The notes: generated from the letters alone by a model not told the origin. Numbered from the stretch's first letter, positions 48,000 through 60,865 are shown. The stretch: DNA of 64,000 nucleotides from Calamus simplicifolius (GCA_900491605.1 UESW01004359.1:526329-590328), one strand, 5' to 3'. Numbers and translations: made by a program.

Positions 48000-49690
48000 A
48001 CTAAAATAAGCAAAAAGGGAGGCCTGTGATTGGACCTTACTTAGATAGCGGGACATAATGGGATCCCAGGCCTCGTACTCTCCAGCAACTTGTCCAGAGA
48101 TAAGTTGGGAGTCGGTGAAGGCTCTGAGATGCTTTACTCGAGCTCCTTGGCTAGCTTCATTCTCACTAGCAAGGCTTCATATTCTGCTTGATTGTTGGTA
48201 GCGGAGAAAAGAAACCGGAGGGCATACTCCACTGCCTCTCCCTTTGGGCTCGCTAGGATGAGTCCGTCTTCACTCCCCTGGGAGTTCGATGTACCGTCCA
48301 CATGGAAGATTCAGTCTCCTCTCCCTTCCTCGGTCATGTCTGAGGATGCTGAGTGGGGTTCCTCCGATTGCTCTTCGGCCCAAGTGCACTCAACCAGAAA
48401 GTCAGCTAATACCTAGGACTTCATGGCCAACCTTGGCCAGAATGATAGGTTGAATTCTCCAGCTTGATTATCCACTTTGAGAGTCGGCCAGAGGTGTCCA
48501 GACGAGACATGATTGCCTTAAGCGGTTGGTTCGTGAGCACCACGATCGGGTGGACTTGGAAGTAAGGCCTAAAACATTGAGCAGAGATGATTAGTGTGAA
48601 AATAATTTTCTCGATTTTGGAATACCTGGTCTCCGCATCATGAAGCACCTTGCTGGTGTAATAAACGGCCTCTGTGCTCCGTCTGCATCAATGGACAGCA
48701 CAGAGCTGACCACCTCGAGGAAGCCACGAGGTAGAGAAAGAGTTCCTCTCCCTCCCTGGATTAGACAGTAACGGCGGAGTAGTCAGGAACTCTTTCAACT
48801 CCTCGAAGGTTTTCTGGCATTTCGCTGTCCACTCGAAGTCATTAACTTTGCGCAAGGCCTTGAAGAAAGGTAGGCACCTCTTTGCTGACTTGGATAAGAA
48901 GCGGCTCAGGGCGGCCATCCTCCCGGTCAGGTGCTACACTTTCCGTCTTATTAGCCGGGAGCCTCATGTTGAGGATGGCATGAATTTTGTCGGGGTTTGC
49001 CTCGATCCCTCGCTGGATCACCAAGAACCCTAGGAACTTGCTCGTCGTAACCCTGAAAGTGCACTTGCGGGGGTTCAGCCTCATCTGAAATCGGCGGAGA
49101 TTGCCGAAAGTCTCTGCCAAATCAGTAACATGGTCGTCGGTGCGTATACTTTTGGTTAGCATGTCATCCATGTACACTTCCATGTTGCATCCGATCTGGT
49201 CCTCAAAGACCTTGTTCATCAGCCTTTGGTACGTGGCCCCTGCATTCTTTAGTCCGAAGGGCATTAACTTGTAATTGTAGATATCCTTCTTGGTCATGAA
49301 TAAAGTGGCCTCCTGGTCTGCTGGGTCTATCTTGATTTGGTTATACCCCGAGAAGGCATCCATGAAGCTGAGGGTCTCGTTGTTAGATGTAGTGTCCACC
49401 AATTGGTCGATCTGAGGCAGTGGGAAGCTATCCTTAGAGCATGCCTTGTTAAGGTCGGTGAAGTCGACACACATCCTCCAGCTCCCGTTGGCCTTGCGGA
49501 CCATCACCACGTTGGCTAGCTAGTCCTTGGGGGCATGCCTTGTTAAGGCCTTGCAGACCATCGACCAGGCAGTGGGAAGCTGTCCTTATGGCATGCCTTG
49601 TTAAGGTCGATAAAGTCGATACATCCTTTAGCTCCGCTGGCCTTGCGGACCATCACCATGTTGGCTAGTCAGTCCGGATAGTGCACCTCC
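48000..49690 (-). pseudogene. gypsy reverse transcriptase and RNase H, broken, with an internal tandem duplication
   Basis: The reverse transcriptase shows WRMCVDFTDLNKAC, FMDAFSGYNQIKID, MPFGLKNAGATYQR and the catalytic EVYMDDMLTKS (about 49170). The RNase H side has the TNNQAEYEALL-type segment at about 48180-48210. Stops and shifts break the frame at several places. Between 49414 and 49676 the first RT block is present twice with a period of about 152 bp; the second copy is less well preserved. Confidence 0.88.
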
Positions 49691-50480
49691 CAGATGTGGC
49701 CGGCGGCAACTAGCTTGCGGATCTCCTCGTCGATGGCCTTCTGTTGATCGGGGCGAAGCTCCTCTTCTTCTGCCGGATAGGCCGGCACCCTAGGTTGATG
49801 TTGAGCTTGTGGTGATTACCTCTCCAGGTATGCCTGGCATGTTGGATGCTGACTAAGTGAAGATGTCCGAATTGGTTTGCAGGAAGGCGAGAAGTTGATC
49901 TCGCGCCTCCTCGGAGAGAAGGGCCCCAACCTGGACCATCCTCGCTGGGTCCTCCCCCAGTGGAAAGGGCAACAAATGCTCGACGGCTCCCCCCTCCTCT
50001 TCGAATCTCTGGGATCAAGCGACTCAGGCACTGGCTAAGCCATCAACCCCTAGGGGCTGGGAGCTGTGTGATAGCAAGCGGTATTGGGTTCCGCTCTCCG
50101 CATATCTTCCCGATTCCCTCACTAGTGAAAAATCTCACCAGCAGCCTTTTGCTGGAGATGATGGCATCTAGGAGGTTCAGACCGGGTCTCCCGAGGATGG
50201 CATTGTAGGCAAGGGAACTCGGACGACCAAAAATTCATGAAGACGTGCTTTGGCATGATGGCGTCCCGGTGTGACCAGGAGAGTGATTTCTCCCTCAACC
50301 CTCATAGAGTCTCCAGTGAAACCCATTAAGGGCATGGTCACAGGCCGAAGGGAGCTGGGGGACAAGTTCATTCAAACAAAAGCATTGTAACTGAGAACGT
50401 CGATCGAACTTCACTGTCAACCAAAATTTACTTTACAGGATGTTTTGCGATCGTTATAGACACGACGATGCTATCATCAT
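49691..50480 (-). pseudogene. gypsy protease region, degenerate
   Basis: Between RT and gag on the minus strand. A stretch with PLMGFTGDSM and VEGEITLLV (about 50270-50330) corresponds to the region after the aspartic-protease active site in Tat elements. The active site itself, expected near 50400, is out of frame and not intact. Confidence 0.55.
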
Positions 50481-50726
50481 TATTATTAACTACCCCCTCT
50501 AGGTCCCTTTTAGAAAAGGAAATTACAGAGTCTAACCCCTTATCCCCCAGTGGCCTCTTGAAAGTACCGCCCGCCCCCAGAAAATCATGGCCACGATCTT
50601 CTCAGTCGAGGCATTATCGATGCCGACCTGGGAAGGTGGAGGTGCCAATAGGCCTAGCATAGTTGGGTTCCCCTCTAGACGAATTTCCTCAGATGGCCGC
50701 GTTGATGAGGTCCTCAATCACCTTCT

Positions 50727-52060
50727 TCAGCTGGCGACATCTTCTGTGTCGTGGCCATGGTCCCGGTGGAAATGGTAGTATAAATTTTTGTTGCGGGGGA
50801 CCTTTGGCTTCATGGGAGGAGGGCGCTGAAGATACGACTCACCCTCGATTTCCATTAAAATATAGGATATCGGGGCGAGCAGGGGGGTAAAGGGTCCCTC
50901 CCTGGGGGCGAGTGCCCGCGGTCGGTTGTTCGGTCGGCTAGGAGGCCAATTAAGGCCTCCTAGGTCAAGCCTCAACAGGCTTGGGATGAGCCTGCTTCTT
51001 GCTGGAACCTCCGTCCGCCTCATGCCGGAAAGAGTTAGCCTCGTTGGCACAGATGTACTTCTATGCCCGGCTTAGCAGCTCGGCATAAGAACCGGAGGGC
51101 TTCTTGTCGAGGGAGTAGGTGAAGTGGGATGGGCGAAACCCTTGCTTTAAGGCCAAGGTGGCCATAGAGTCATCAAGATTGTAGACTTCAAGCGCGGCCT
51201 CCTTGAACCGGGCCACGAAGTCCCTCAACGACTCACCGCTCCTCTGCTGAACGACGAACAAGTTTTTGGCCACCCATGGGATCTTCTGGCACACATCGAA
51301 GTGCGCTAGGAAGCCCTATCCAGTTATCGGAAGGAGTTGATGCTGTGTGGCGGCAAGCGGAAGTACCAAGCATGTGCAACTTTTTCGAAGGGTGGCAGGG
51401 AAGGCGATGTAGAGGAGGGAGTCGGTCGCCTCCTGGACCTGTATGAGGACCTTGTATCTCTCCAGATGGTCCAGAAGGTTGGTGGTACCATCGTAGGGGT
51501 CCAGTTGAGGAAGGCGGAACCAGATCGAGATTGGTTCCTCTATGATGCGGCGAGACAGCTGAGGGAAGCTATCATAGTCCGCCTCCGTGGATTCGTAATT
51601 CTGCGGCTGAGCTCCTCCAGTCGCTGGTTGTACTCATCTAGCCGTTGCTCGGCCCGCGAGTGATCCGACCGTCGAATGACCCCTCCCTTGATGACCCCGA
51701 GGATGGGGAGGGGTGGCGCTGGTGGGGATGTGCGCGCTCAGTCTCCTTCTCGTGCCACCGCTTGGGAGAAGCGCTAGCATGGCGAGAAGAGGACTGGGGC
51801 CTCTTGGAGGCCTCCGGTGGTGATGCCTGGGCAAGGCACAGCGGCGGCGGGTCTCCTAGAGAGGGGATCTCCTGTAGGTGGACTGTTGACTGGGTTGAGC
51901 CACACCCGCGCCCGGCGAGGGTGGCCTTGGGTGCTGCTGTGCGGCCACTGGCTGTTGCTGCAGCTCCTGGACCACCGCTACAAGTGATTGGACTTGCATG
52001 GTAAGGGCAACGATTCGATCGTCCTGGGGTGGTGGTGGTGGCTGTGCAGGAACACCAGCC
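50727..52060 (-). pseudogene. Tat-type gag, broken
   Basis: Minus-strand segments QRSGESLRDFVARFKEA (51190-51240) and HFHRDHGHDTEDVAS (50730-50770) are typical of the gag capsid and the conserved site before the protease in Tat elements. The N-terminal half (51634-52060) is proline/arginine-rich. Stops separate the blocks. Confidence 0.8.
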
Positions 52061-52215
52061 TGGGGAGCTAGGAGATCGGTCTTCGACTGCTTAGCTCCCT
52101 GGTGATGCCCCCCAGCGCAGCTAGTGTAAATCTCCTGAGCGCATCACCACCATCTTCTTGCTTGCTCAGGAAAAAAGGTATGTAGCTGGCTGGTTTGAAG
52201 CTTGCTACCTCTTTC

Positions 52216-52236
52216 CCCCTACCTGGCGCGCCAATC
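52216..52236 (-). promoter_or_regulatory. primer-binding-site region of the gypsy element
   Basis: On the minus strand TTGGCGCGCCAGGTAGGGG follows the LTR end GGCAACA, identical to 14490-14510. Confidence 0.5.
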
Positions 52237-52889
52237 TGTTGCCGCCAAATCATGTTCCTTGAATGTCGGGTAATGGAGAGGATCCGAAGGGCCACTAGGG
52301 CGACGGGGGAATCTTTCGATGCCTCCTCCTCAACGGAATTCCTGCAAGAAAGTCTCTGAGGACCGGTTGCACTGGTGAGGACCCTCTGACACTCAAGTAA
52401 GCAACTTGAGAATAGTGAAAAAGAGCTAAAGGAATTAGCTAGAAAACTTGGAGTTCATGTCTCTTCTCTTGTTATGAGCGAAGGTTTTTATACCTGTCCG
52501 GAGGTCCCTTTTGCCCGCTTATGGAAGGTTGTTGGTTTCGAGATGCTATTGTCTGTAGTGGACATGCGGCAAGGCTGATGAGGACATGTCACAACAAACA
52601 CTGAGCATGTCAGAGGTGGCTCATCCTATCAGCCCTCTGTGAGACGTGGCGTCACAGGTGGTAGGTGGGCCTAGTTATATTAAGCATGCGCCGTTAATGG
52701 ATAATGGCCACGTGCAGTTGTAGATGGTTAGTGGGCCACGTGGTGGTTACATATAGTTAGTGGACCACATAGCAGTTGCAGTCCGAGGCCGAGGGGGACC
52801 TGGAGTCCAAGGCTGAGGGGGATCTAGAGTCCGAGGTTCCGTCAGTCGCCCCTCCTGTTAGCCCTAACGTGGCTTGATCAGCCACATCA
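52237..52889 (-). repeat. 5' LTR of the gypsy element
   Basis: Minus-strand LTR TGATGTGGCTGATCAAGCC ... GGCAACA, 653 bp. A TATA box TATAAAAA sits at 52485-52492. A short GAGGCCGAGGGGGACC-type repeat (two to three copies, 52785-52845) lies in its U3 part. Confidence 0.75.
52485..52492 (-). promoter_or_regulatory. TATA box in the gypsy LTR
   Basis: TATAAAAA on the minus strand inside GGTATAAAAACC, about 250 bp before the LTR end; likely U3/R border promoter. Confidence 0.6.
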
Positions 52890-53164
52890 ATTTTAATTTT
52901 TTTTCATGTTATGTATTATCATATTTACAAAAAATTTAATCTAATTAGTGGTAGATTATTTGATAAATTGAACAGCAAGACATAACAAGGAGCGAAGGTG
53001 GAATTCCAAATTTTTAAGTTAGCTTATTAGATTATTTAGCATGAATGTTTTAACTTTTTAAAAAGGCCATGGGCTTTTGCATGTAATTTGAAAAAAAAAA
53101 AAGGCAACGTGGAGTTGGTACGCTTTGTTCTCAAGAAATTATCCATTACGACCGTGGATGATCT
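52890..53164. other. spacer between the gypsy LTR and the L1-like element
   Basis: AT-rich sequence with a poly(A) run at 53091-53102. Nothing else is seen. Confidence 0.4.
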
Positions 53165-55307
53165 TTCTTGTGTTTTTATCAGGCTCAGTTAGACCAACGG
53201 ATAGCTCCTTTTAGGGCTGCTTCACAGGGCCCTTTGGTCTCCCATCTTCTATTCGTTGATGATTGTATTCTTCTGGGTCAGGCCTCTATTCATAATGCTG
53301 CTTCATTCTATTCCATTATTCAGGACTATTGTCAGGCATCGGGTCAAAGGGTTAACTTTCTTAAGTCTTCTATTTGTTTTAGCTCGAAGACCTCTAGGTC
53401 AACCAGGAAAGCCATTGTTAATTTATCAGGTATCACTACTCATACTGACAGATTTATGTATTTTGGGATCCCTATAACGGGGAGACAGCCCCGGTGTTCT
53501 GACTTTTATGAACTGGAGAGGAGGGTTCGTCAGCGGATTGAGGGGTGGCAGGTCACCGGCCTATCGATGATGGCTAGGCTTATTATTATTCGCTCGGTTC
53601 TTTCCTCTCTTCCCCTGTACCTTATGTCCAATGCAGCTATTCCGATTACTTGCCTTAAAAGGATCGAGAGATGCTTTAGAGACTTTCTCTGGGCGTCTAT
53701 GCAAGAAGGGCACGGTATTCATCTTTTATCTTGGGATACGGTCTGTATGCCTATCCAAGAAGGTGGTCTTGGGATTCAGTCCCTTATTGTTAGAAGGCAT
53801 GCCCTTATTGCTAGACATGCCTCAAGATTTCTTCTGGAGCCGCATTGCCTTTGGAGTACTCTGATGCGTGCTAGGTACGGAGATTGGTCGTCTGCTTTGC
53901 ATATGAGTCCGCCCCGGGGATGCTCCTCTTTCTGGAGGAAAGTTTGCCGCTCAGGACAGGATATTCTGAGTAATATCTCTTGGATGATTGGAGATGGTTC
54001 ATCGATTGATGTCATTCAGGATACCTGGATATCAGAGCTCCCTCTCTCTCGGTGGCCCTCGTTTATCAGTGTTGATGCCCCTCCTAGTTTAAAGGTCAAG
54101 GATTTGATTTCTTGTGATCCCCCAGCCTGGCATCTCCCTTCGGTCACTCGATTTTTCGGCGTGGAGCTTTCTAGGCAGATTCTCTCTATGCCGCTTGTTC
54201 CTGGCCGATTATCTGATGTTAGGCTATGGCAGAAGTCTTGTCTCTCCAGGGCTCCTACCAGAGATTTGATGAAGATATACAGGCCTGTGCCCCAGCGAGT
54301 GGAGGATGCGGGGTGGAGTTGGAAGCTTCCTCTTCCCAGGATTCAGCTTTTTATTTGGAAGCTTCTGTGGGATTGTCTGCCTACCTGTGCCCTTCTCTCT
54401 CGGAGGGGTATGGCTATCCAGCCGATCTGTCCCTTGTGTAGGCTCGAGGAGGAGTCTACTGAGCATGCTATCTTCATATGCCCCAGAGCTAGACGGATAT
54501 GGCATATGTTGGGTTATACTGTTATGCAGGATGATTCGGGCTCCCCTCGCTCTTCTTTCCTTCTGGATCTCCGTAGGAATACTCAGCAGAAGAGTGGTCT
54601 TTGGGCCGTCACAGCTTATCAGATTTGGCTGTCCAGAAACCAGCTTATTTTCATAGATGATTCCATCTCTGCTCTTAGGATAGTGAGGAAGATTAGATCT
54701 CTGGTGGCGGATTGTGCCCGTGTTGGTTTTGTTGCCTCTGGCTCTGGAGATCCCCTGCTGTTTCGGCAGCGAACCGGCATACGGTTTTCTTCTCCTGAGA
54801 GCCCCCCCTCCAGGGTTCATCAAAATCAACTTTGATGGGAGTGTCCGCCATAGAGTTGCTGGCTCTGCTTTTGTCATCCGAGGTTATCATGGTGACGTGC
54901 TGGCTGCTGGAGGTTTTGGTACTCTTGATTCCTCTGTCCCCATGTCCGAGCTCTACGAGGCTTGGGCGGATATTTCTTATGCTGCTCGGATTCTTCATGC
55001 TAGGAGGCTTTTGATTGAGGGTGATTCCACGTCGGTCATTTCATGGCTGCAGAAGGAGAATTGCTCCCTGGCCCTGCGAATCCGATTCTTACGATATTTG
55101 GACTATCCTTCGGGAGGTTGATTGTGCCCAGATCCGTCATATTTATTGCGAAGCTAATTCGGCAGCGGACTGGGTGGCTACTTCAGTGGCACCAGGCGAC
55201 CCCTGTCCTTCTTTATTTCTTCAAATTGTGTACTCTGACCTTTCTGGGCTGATTCACATGAGACTTGTGTGATCGCTCGATTGTACCAAAAAAAAAAAAA
55301 AAAAAAA
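53165..55307 (+). mobile_element. 5'-truncated L1-like (plant LINE) retrotransposon
   Basis: An open frame of 555 codons (53168-54835) encodes the C-terminal half of a plant LINE ORF2: the reverse-transcriptase catalytic LLFVDDCILL near its start, the thumb region, and a zinc-binding zf-RVT motif CPLCRLEEESTEHAIFIC (about 54430-54480). A frame change at about 54800 leads into the RNase H domain (KINFDGSVRHR, YEAWADISYAA, EGDSTSVISW), and a second shift at about 55080 leads to its end (HIYCEANSAADW ... stop at 55270). A pure A20 tail lies at 55288-55307. The endonuclease and first RT blocks are missing. No clear target duplication was found. Confidence 0.9.
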
Positions 55308-55620
55308 TTGATGTTATAGTAAGAAGATGTAATTTATATAATAATAATTATTGAGATGGGTTTTTTTGGTTTTTGTTTTTGTTTTATTACAGACGGATGA
55401 TCCCTAGTGTGCATCAATTTTGATAAATCAAAAAAACAGTATTTGCTGGATATCTGCAAGTCCAGCGCCGAAATCAGCTGGAACGCTGCTTGATTTGATC
55501 GCAATATTAATTTCAAAGCCCCTTAAAATTTAACTTTTACATCAGGCTTAAGTTTAGCGTGCGAATTGAGTTCGTCTGGGCCAGCAGCCTTCCTCTCACA
55601 CGGGCGGATGGTGATTGGTG
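55308..55620 (+). promoter_or_regulatory. compact upstream region of BLOS1
   Basis: Only 313 bp separate the LINE poly(A) tail from the BLOS1 start codon, so the leader and core promoter of BLOS1 must lie here or reach into the LINE. A TTATATAA-like site is near 55333. The last 60 bp are GC-richer, like a leader. Confidence 0.4.
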
Positions 55621-58600
55621 ATGGAGGGAGCGAAGACGGAGGTTGGGAGCTTGGAATCGTCGCTCCTCCAAATAGTTCAGGAGCACCAACAGCGATCCAT
55701 CCGCATCCGAGATCAAACGGGTCAGTTCTAGGGATTCTCTCCCCCGGTTTCCCAAAACCCTTCTCCAGTTTCTTCCATCTGATTTGATTCTCCTGCCCAA
55801 TCTTATAGCAGCTGTAGGTTCCTCTTTTTGTATTCTTCGTTGAGGGCTTTTATGCGTGATTTCTGCTTTGATTCGTATTTGAAGGAGAAAATGATGGAAG
55901 ATATGAGAATCTGAAATCAGGATACCTAATTAGGTTTTGGATGTACTGTTGTTGTAGAATTGATGATAAAAATTATGTTTTTGGCTGTTCGGTTGTTGGA
56001 TCTTGAGTTTCTTATATAATAGATTTATATTGAGCAATTATCGTGATGAAAAGAGAATTTTAGTCATCACGTTTACAACAACAACAGCAACGCCTTATGT
56101 TTAAATTATCAAGTCAATACAATTATATCAAATTTTGATGCTGTTATATGGCTCGATATGGTGTGACTTAAAGATAAATATCGGTGAATAGGTTTCCTTT
56201 GGGTCCTAACATTAGGTATACATTTTTATTCAAGTCAGATATGGGTCCAGCAAAATTTTAGTTGCTAGAATTGGGAGCTGGTATGATCTCGGGTAGCACA
56301 TATTTTAAAAATACTTTTAGTAAGGAAGCACTTGGGAAGCAGATGGAATCAGACATTCCAGGAAGATTCTGAAGCCGTGTGTTACCCTGGGTTAAATATT
56401 CTGGCTGGTAGGAGCAAAATAGTAGAAATATGTATCAGTATCACTGGCAATGCTTCAAAGCTTATGTCTAGACTCTCAGATTAGTTTCAACCAAAATCCA
56501 ACTAGTTAAGCAAATTTGTGGGCCTGAGACTAAAACTGGTTAGATTGCATCGAAGTCATGGAAACTTGGACCCAGCTCGACATATTGTGCCTATGTTTAG
56601 CCACTCCAAGAGGGTCAAGTGACGGGCAAGGTGGAGGTTACTGTCAGTAACTTTTTCTGACTGGCGATCTGAGACCAGAATCAAGTTTTTCCACCAATAT
56701 AGTCATTTAGTATGTTCTGATAACTGGCACCAATCTCACTTGAGAAAAAAAGGCATTAGTTTGTCAAGATACAATCTAGCTCATATTGCATATTTAGGCT
56801 ACAGTGAAAATTTATGTGATCCACACTTAGTAATCAAAAGATCAAATATGCTTTTTATACACATGGTGGGACCTATAATTTTGCTAGGTAAATAAATGCA
56901 TGTAAGTAAATATGAAGCTACAAACACATAACCTGTAGATATTTACATTTCAAACGTAATTTTGCATGCAGATATCCCAGAATATCTATTTGTTAGTAGA
57001 TATTGGAAACTGTTGCTTATTAACCATGTAATCTACCTGATTTCTCACACACACAAAAAAATCCACTACTAAAGAACATTAGTTTATAAAATCTTAGTGA
57101 AAATTTGTAGTCTGCTGGGAAGCTTTTGCCTTAGCGAAAGTTTTTTTCTTATTGCAAGAAATGTATGGAAACAAGTAATGCAAAAGCTTGCTGGACTGGA
57201 AGTTTGAATTCCTATTGATTGAGTTTGCATGGTTAGATGCCTTAAGTGTTATTTTTAGACCTGTATAATTTGTCTTATGCTTTTTTTTAAACTGAATTGT
57301 TTGTCTAGATGACATTCTTGTTTTTTCTTGAGATTAAGATAGAAAACATTGAAAATTCAGAATTTTTTTCTTGTTTTCTCTATTTTGGCTTGAGGACTAC
57401 ATTGTATTTAGATTTTTAATATGGTATCTTGGCTATCTAATAATAACCTATGGCGTGGTTCCATTTTGCTGTGCTCCATGCCTAAGGGAAATATCTTGCA
57501 CTCTTGGGATGTAGTACTCTTAGTGCAAAATGCATTGTGGGCCATGTAAATTGGGCCATGTAAATTGAGAACTCACATGCCCATTAACCATGATCATCAT
57601 ATGGACTGAGGAGTAAATTAAACCAGTAGAAAACTTTTAAATTTTTGTTTTAATTGACAATGACTAAGTTAGTTTTTGTACGTATCTGTCAATTGACTCA
57701 AAAGGCAACAAACTATCAATCAATAGAAAGTCTTATTGATGTGCTCTCTTTTGTTTATTCATGTTCTGGTTTTCTAGTATTCATCTCAATGCACTTTATG
57801 ATATCATAAATCTATAGTGTACTTCTTTAGTGATAGATGGTGCTTTACTAAAGCTCTGACTTCTCTAATTGATAAATCTATTTGAAAATCTTAATAGATC
57901 CTCTAACCTATGTAAGTGCACCAAGGTGCAATAGTGTAATTCGCAATAGTGTAATTCTTACTGAAACGTACTGTGCTTTTTGTCCCCTCAGACAAAGCAA
58001 AGAAGAATGCTTTAAGATCTGCAACACGTGTTTCTGAACTTCTGGTTGACACTGTCAATGGAGGAGTTGAGGAATCATTCATCAATGAGAAACGTATTGA
58101 ACTTGAAATACGAGCACTAATTAGTACTATCATGCGCTATAAGAAGCAAACAAATCAATGGCTGGCTGCTTCCCATGCATTGAATACTGTTTTAAAGGTT
58201 TGCTCAAATACTACCATCTTGCCTCTCACAATTTATTTTGTCCATCTTGGTGAATGTTACTCTGTAGATGCAAAAAAAAAAAAAAAAAAAGAATGAGACT
58301 CATTAAACCATTTTCTAAAAGGTTTTTCTGTGCAGTTAGCTGTCCTTTTTCATCCAATATGTTTATAATTGTAATTATCTGTCTTTCATCATAATTTTCC
58401 AATTTTGTGAACCTTCTTTCTCCTGTTTGCCTGTTTCAGTTCATGTAATGATTTGATATTACCTTGGATCTAATTCATTTTTACTAAATTTGTATTTCTT
58501 AATAAATCTTTTCTTTTTCCCTGAGCCTTGTAAGTTTCATTTACACAATTTCTCCAGTGGCAGTGAACATCAGAAAGTCCTTGAGTTATATGTTTGTTTC

Positions 58601-59243
58601 TTTTCTAGTATTTGTTACTGTTGGTGAGATGAAATGGGATGGATAATCACTGCTTTTCTATTAAGAAAAAAGGGATAGAAAGCATAACTAGCCAGAATAT
58701 ATTCTTTAGATGCCTCTCCTAGATTTACATAATCATTGGCAAGCCTACCTATCTTTGGAGGATCGGTTATTTGGATGTTATTATATTGTAGGAGTCCACT
58801 TTATATATATATAGAAAGAGAGAGACCTGCATTTTGCTACACATTCGAATGTAGTCAAACCCAAATCCAATCGTCCTTCTTACTCTTAGATCTACATGGA
58901 TTATAGATTCTAAAGGTGGAAAAGATGAAAAAGATGAGGTGGCTTCGAGATTATAAATGACAAACACTTCATTTAAATTTTCAATATCTTCCTACATTTT
59001 GCTGGAGCTAAACATTATTGTCTGTGCTGGTATGCTTCTCTATTGAAACAAATAAACTTCATTTTGCCTTTCTTTTTCAGAATCCAATGAAACTGAAAAT
59101 TGGGTTTTACCAGTTATTTTTGTGTCTGATATGTATAGTAATTTGAGTTGCAGGAGATTGGAGACTTTGAGAACTGGATGAAGATCATGGATTTCGATTG
59201 TAAAAGCATCAATGCTGCAATTCGCAATATTCATCAGACATGA
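55621..59243 (+). CDS. BLOS1: BLOC-1 subunit 1 (BLOS1/GCN5L1 family), three exons
   Basis: CDS is join(55621..55720, 57992..58197, 59154..59243), 131 residues. Exon 1 (MEGAKTEVGSLESSLLQIVQ and on to RIRDQT) ends ACGG|GTCAGT. Exon 2 follows CCCCTCAG| and completes the split Asp codon, reading DKAKKNALRSATRVSELLVD and FINEKRIELEIRAL, ending AAAG|GTTTGC. Exon 3 after GTTGCAG| reads EIGDFENWMKIMDFDCKSIN and ends in TGA. These blocks match the conserved GCN5L1/BLOC1S1 domain, including the KEIGDxENW signature across the second splice. The length equals that of plant and animal homologues. In plants BLOS1 works in endosome-to-vacuole trafficking, including turnover of auxin efflux carriers; this is known from the family. 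The protein is alpha-helical with no signal peptide. All splice sites are GT-AG and phases agree. Confidence 0.95.
55721..57991 (+). other. BLOS1 intron 1
   Basis: 2.27 kb, GTCAGT to CCCTCAG. It contains a small duplicated GGGCCATGTAAATTG (57540-57569) and otherwise unique AT-rich DNA. No other gene seen. Confidence 0.8.
58198..59153 (+). other. BLOS1 intron 2
   Basis: 956 bp, GTTTGC to GTTGCAG, with a poly(A) run at 58271-58290. No other feature. Confidence 0.8.
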
Positions 59244-60865
59244 GAGCATGCAACATATCATAGGTATCATTACCCTTGCCAATCATTCTTGTGAATCCTC
59301 TTGGAGTTTGTCATGCTAAATCTTGGGTTTTTTTTTTTTTTGAAAGCAGTTCTTCTAGGCCACTTCTTTTCATCAGCTACATCCATTACTGCAATTGGTG
59401 CTTCTGCGATTTCCTTTTTGTTCGTAAATTGCCATCATATGGATGTATCAAGAATCGCAACAGCTGCTCTGATTCTTTATGCATAGCTTGTACAGAATTT
59501 GTGATCATACATGGATAAAGAGAGAAGAAATGTAAGCTGATGATGTCCAGAGTGAATTGTTTCCACGAGGCATATAATATTGCAGATCCTCAAAGAACAT
59601 AATTTAGCTCTCTTCCGGTACCTCCATAACATCTACTAATTAAGACAAGATAAACCTTGAAGGTCTTCAACCATTCAGAGTCAATTAGAGTATCATAGTG
59701 GAAGTGTCATGAATGGAAGTGTCATGAAATTGATCTTGCTGTAGGGACCAAGCTTGGTATTGACTTCAATTGATATACCATTAACATGCCCATCATATTG
59801 TTGGAAACAAGCATGCTGATGTACTCTAGCAATTCTATATTTTAGCAGTCATGTTTGACAGACCCAAGATGACTGTAAATTATGTGTTAAGATGATGTCT
59901 TTAAGAGATTGTTTTGGTTGTACCGTCATATCTATCTCAAGCCTGAATAGAGGAATGCAGACCGATCAAGTACGAGCTGGTGGACTAAATTCAATGGGGT
60001 AGCATCAGTTTGAAAGGGATATTTTGAATGATATAGTGGATTCGTCTTTGGTAGGAACAGAGGCAAGATAGATTCGTGTTGCTGAATTCTCTTAAATTGA
60101 GCGATGAATGTTAAGATGTTTAAGAAGAACGATGGGATCTTTTGTCCAAACTAATGACGAACGTGAACGACAGCTGTTTGTACGAGAAGATATAGCTGGG
60201 ATGCCTTGAGTACAAGTATAAAACTCTAGCGAAATGAAAATGTAATTAAGAAGAATCTAACAGAAATATAACTAGAGACGAGTTCGCATGCTTTCGAGTC
60301 AAAAACAATAATTTCAGTTCAATCACCTGCTGTACGTACGTGTATCCAGTCCGACCACGTGTGGTCGTATGATACATGATTCATATGATGCATGGGTCAC
60401 GGATGGCAGATGATACAACCTGAACCTCTTAATTCAAACACAAACGGGAAAAAATCCGGGACTTGTACGGTGAAACACCAATCTAAACCGATGAGATGAT
60501 CTAAACCGCATCCCTATTGTAAAATACTAAATAGTGATAACTTAAATTATGAGATAATCAGAATCTTCTTTGATTTATGGTCAAAAAAATTTCTACTTGG
60601 AAATTTAAAGCAATCTAACAAGGTCTGGCCATCTAGGTCAAATAAACTCACCCAACCCACTAGTTTCATCAGTAGGGTTGGTCACTTCCAATGGTTCAGC
60701 CAAGGAAAGACAAACAGCACAAAAAATTTTCCAGCAGCAACAGTTTTTATTATAATTTCACCCACGTTACAAGACCTCAAGAACAAACACGAACAAGCAC
60801 AGAACAAGAGAAAGGGACTTGACCCTTCTCTTAGGTGCAGTTTACACCCTTAATATAGAGATTTC
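59244..60865. other. BLOS1 3' flank and peroxidase 3' flank
   Basis: The first few hundred bases are probably the BLOS1 3' UTR. The rest is intergenic with no gene seen. The two genes converge here. Confidence 0.5.
60746..60751 (-). terminator. polyadenylation signal of the peroxidase gene
   Basis: AATAAA on the minus strand about 115 bp after the peroxidase stop codon. Confidence 0.5.

Larger units (their letters stand above)
46903..52889 (-). mobile_element. Tat-type Ty3/gypsy retrotransposon, one LTR, truncated at its 3' end
   Basis: Read on the minus strand: LTR (52237-52889), primer region, gag, protease remnant, reverse transcriptase, RNase H, integrase. Integrase last is the gypsy order, and the RT block KNAGATYQR is typical of the Tat branch. 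The left (3') end stops at about 46903 within or just after integrase, and no second LTR is seen beside it. All frames are broken. The LTR start (TGATGTGGC) and the first interior bases match the style of the non-autonomous element at 13.2-18.4 kb. Confidence 0.9.

Noticed and set aside
52237..52889. Second LTR of the gypsy element to the left of 46903
   Set aside because: The sequence left of 46903 is AT-rich and does not resemble the 52.2-52.9 kb LTR, so the element is treated as truncated.
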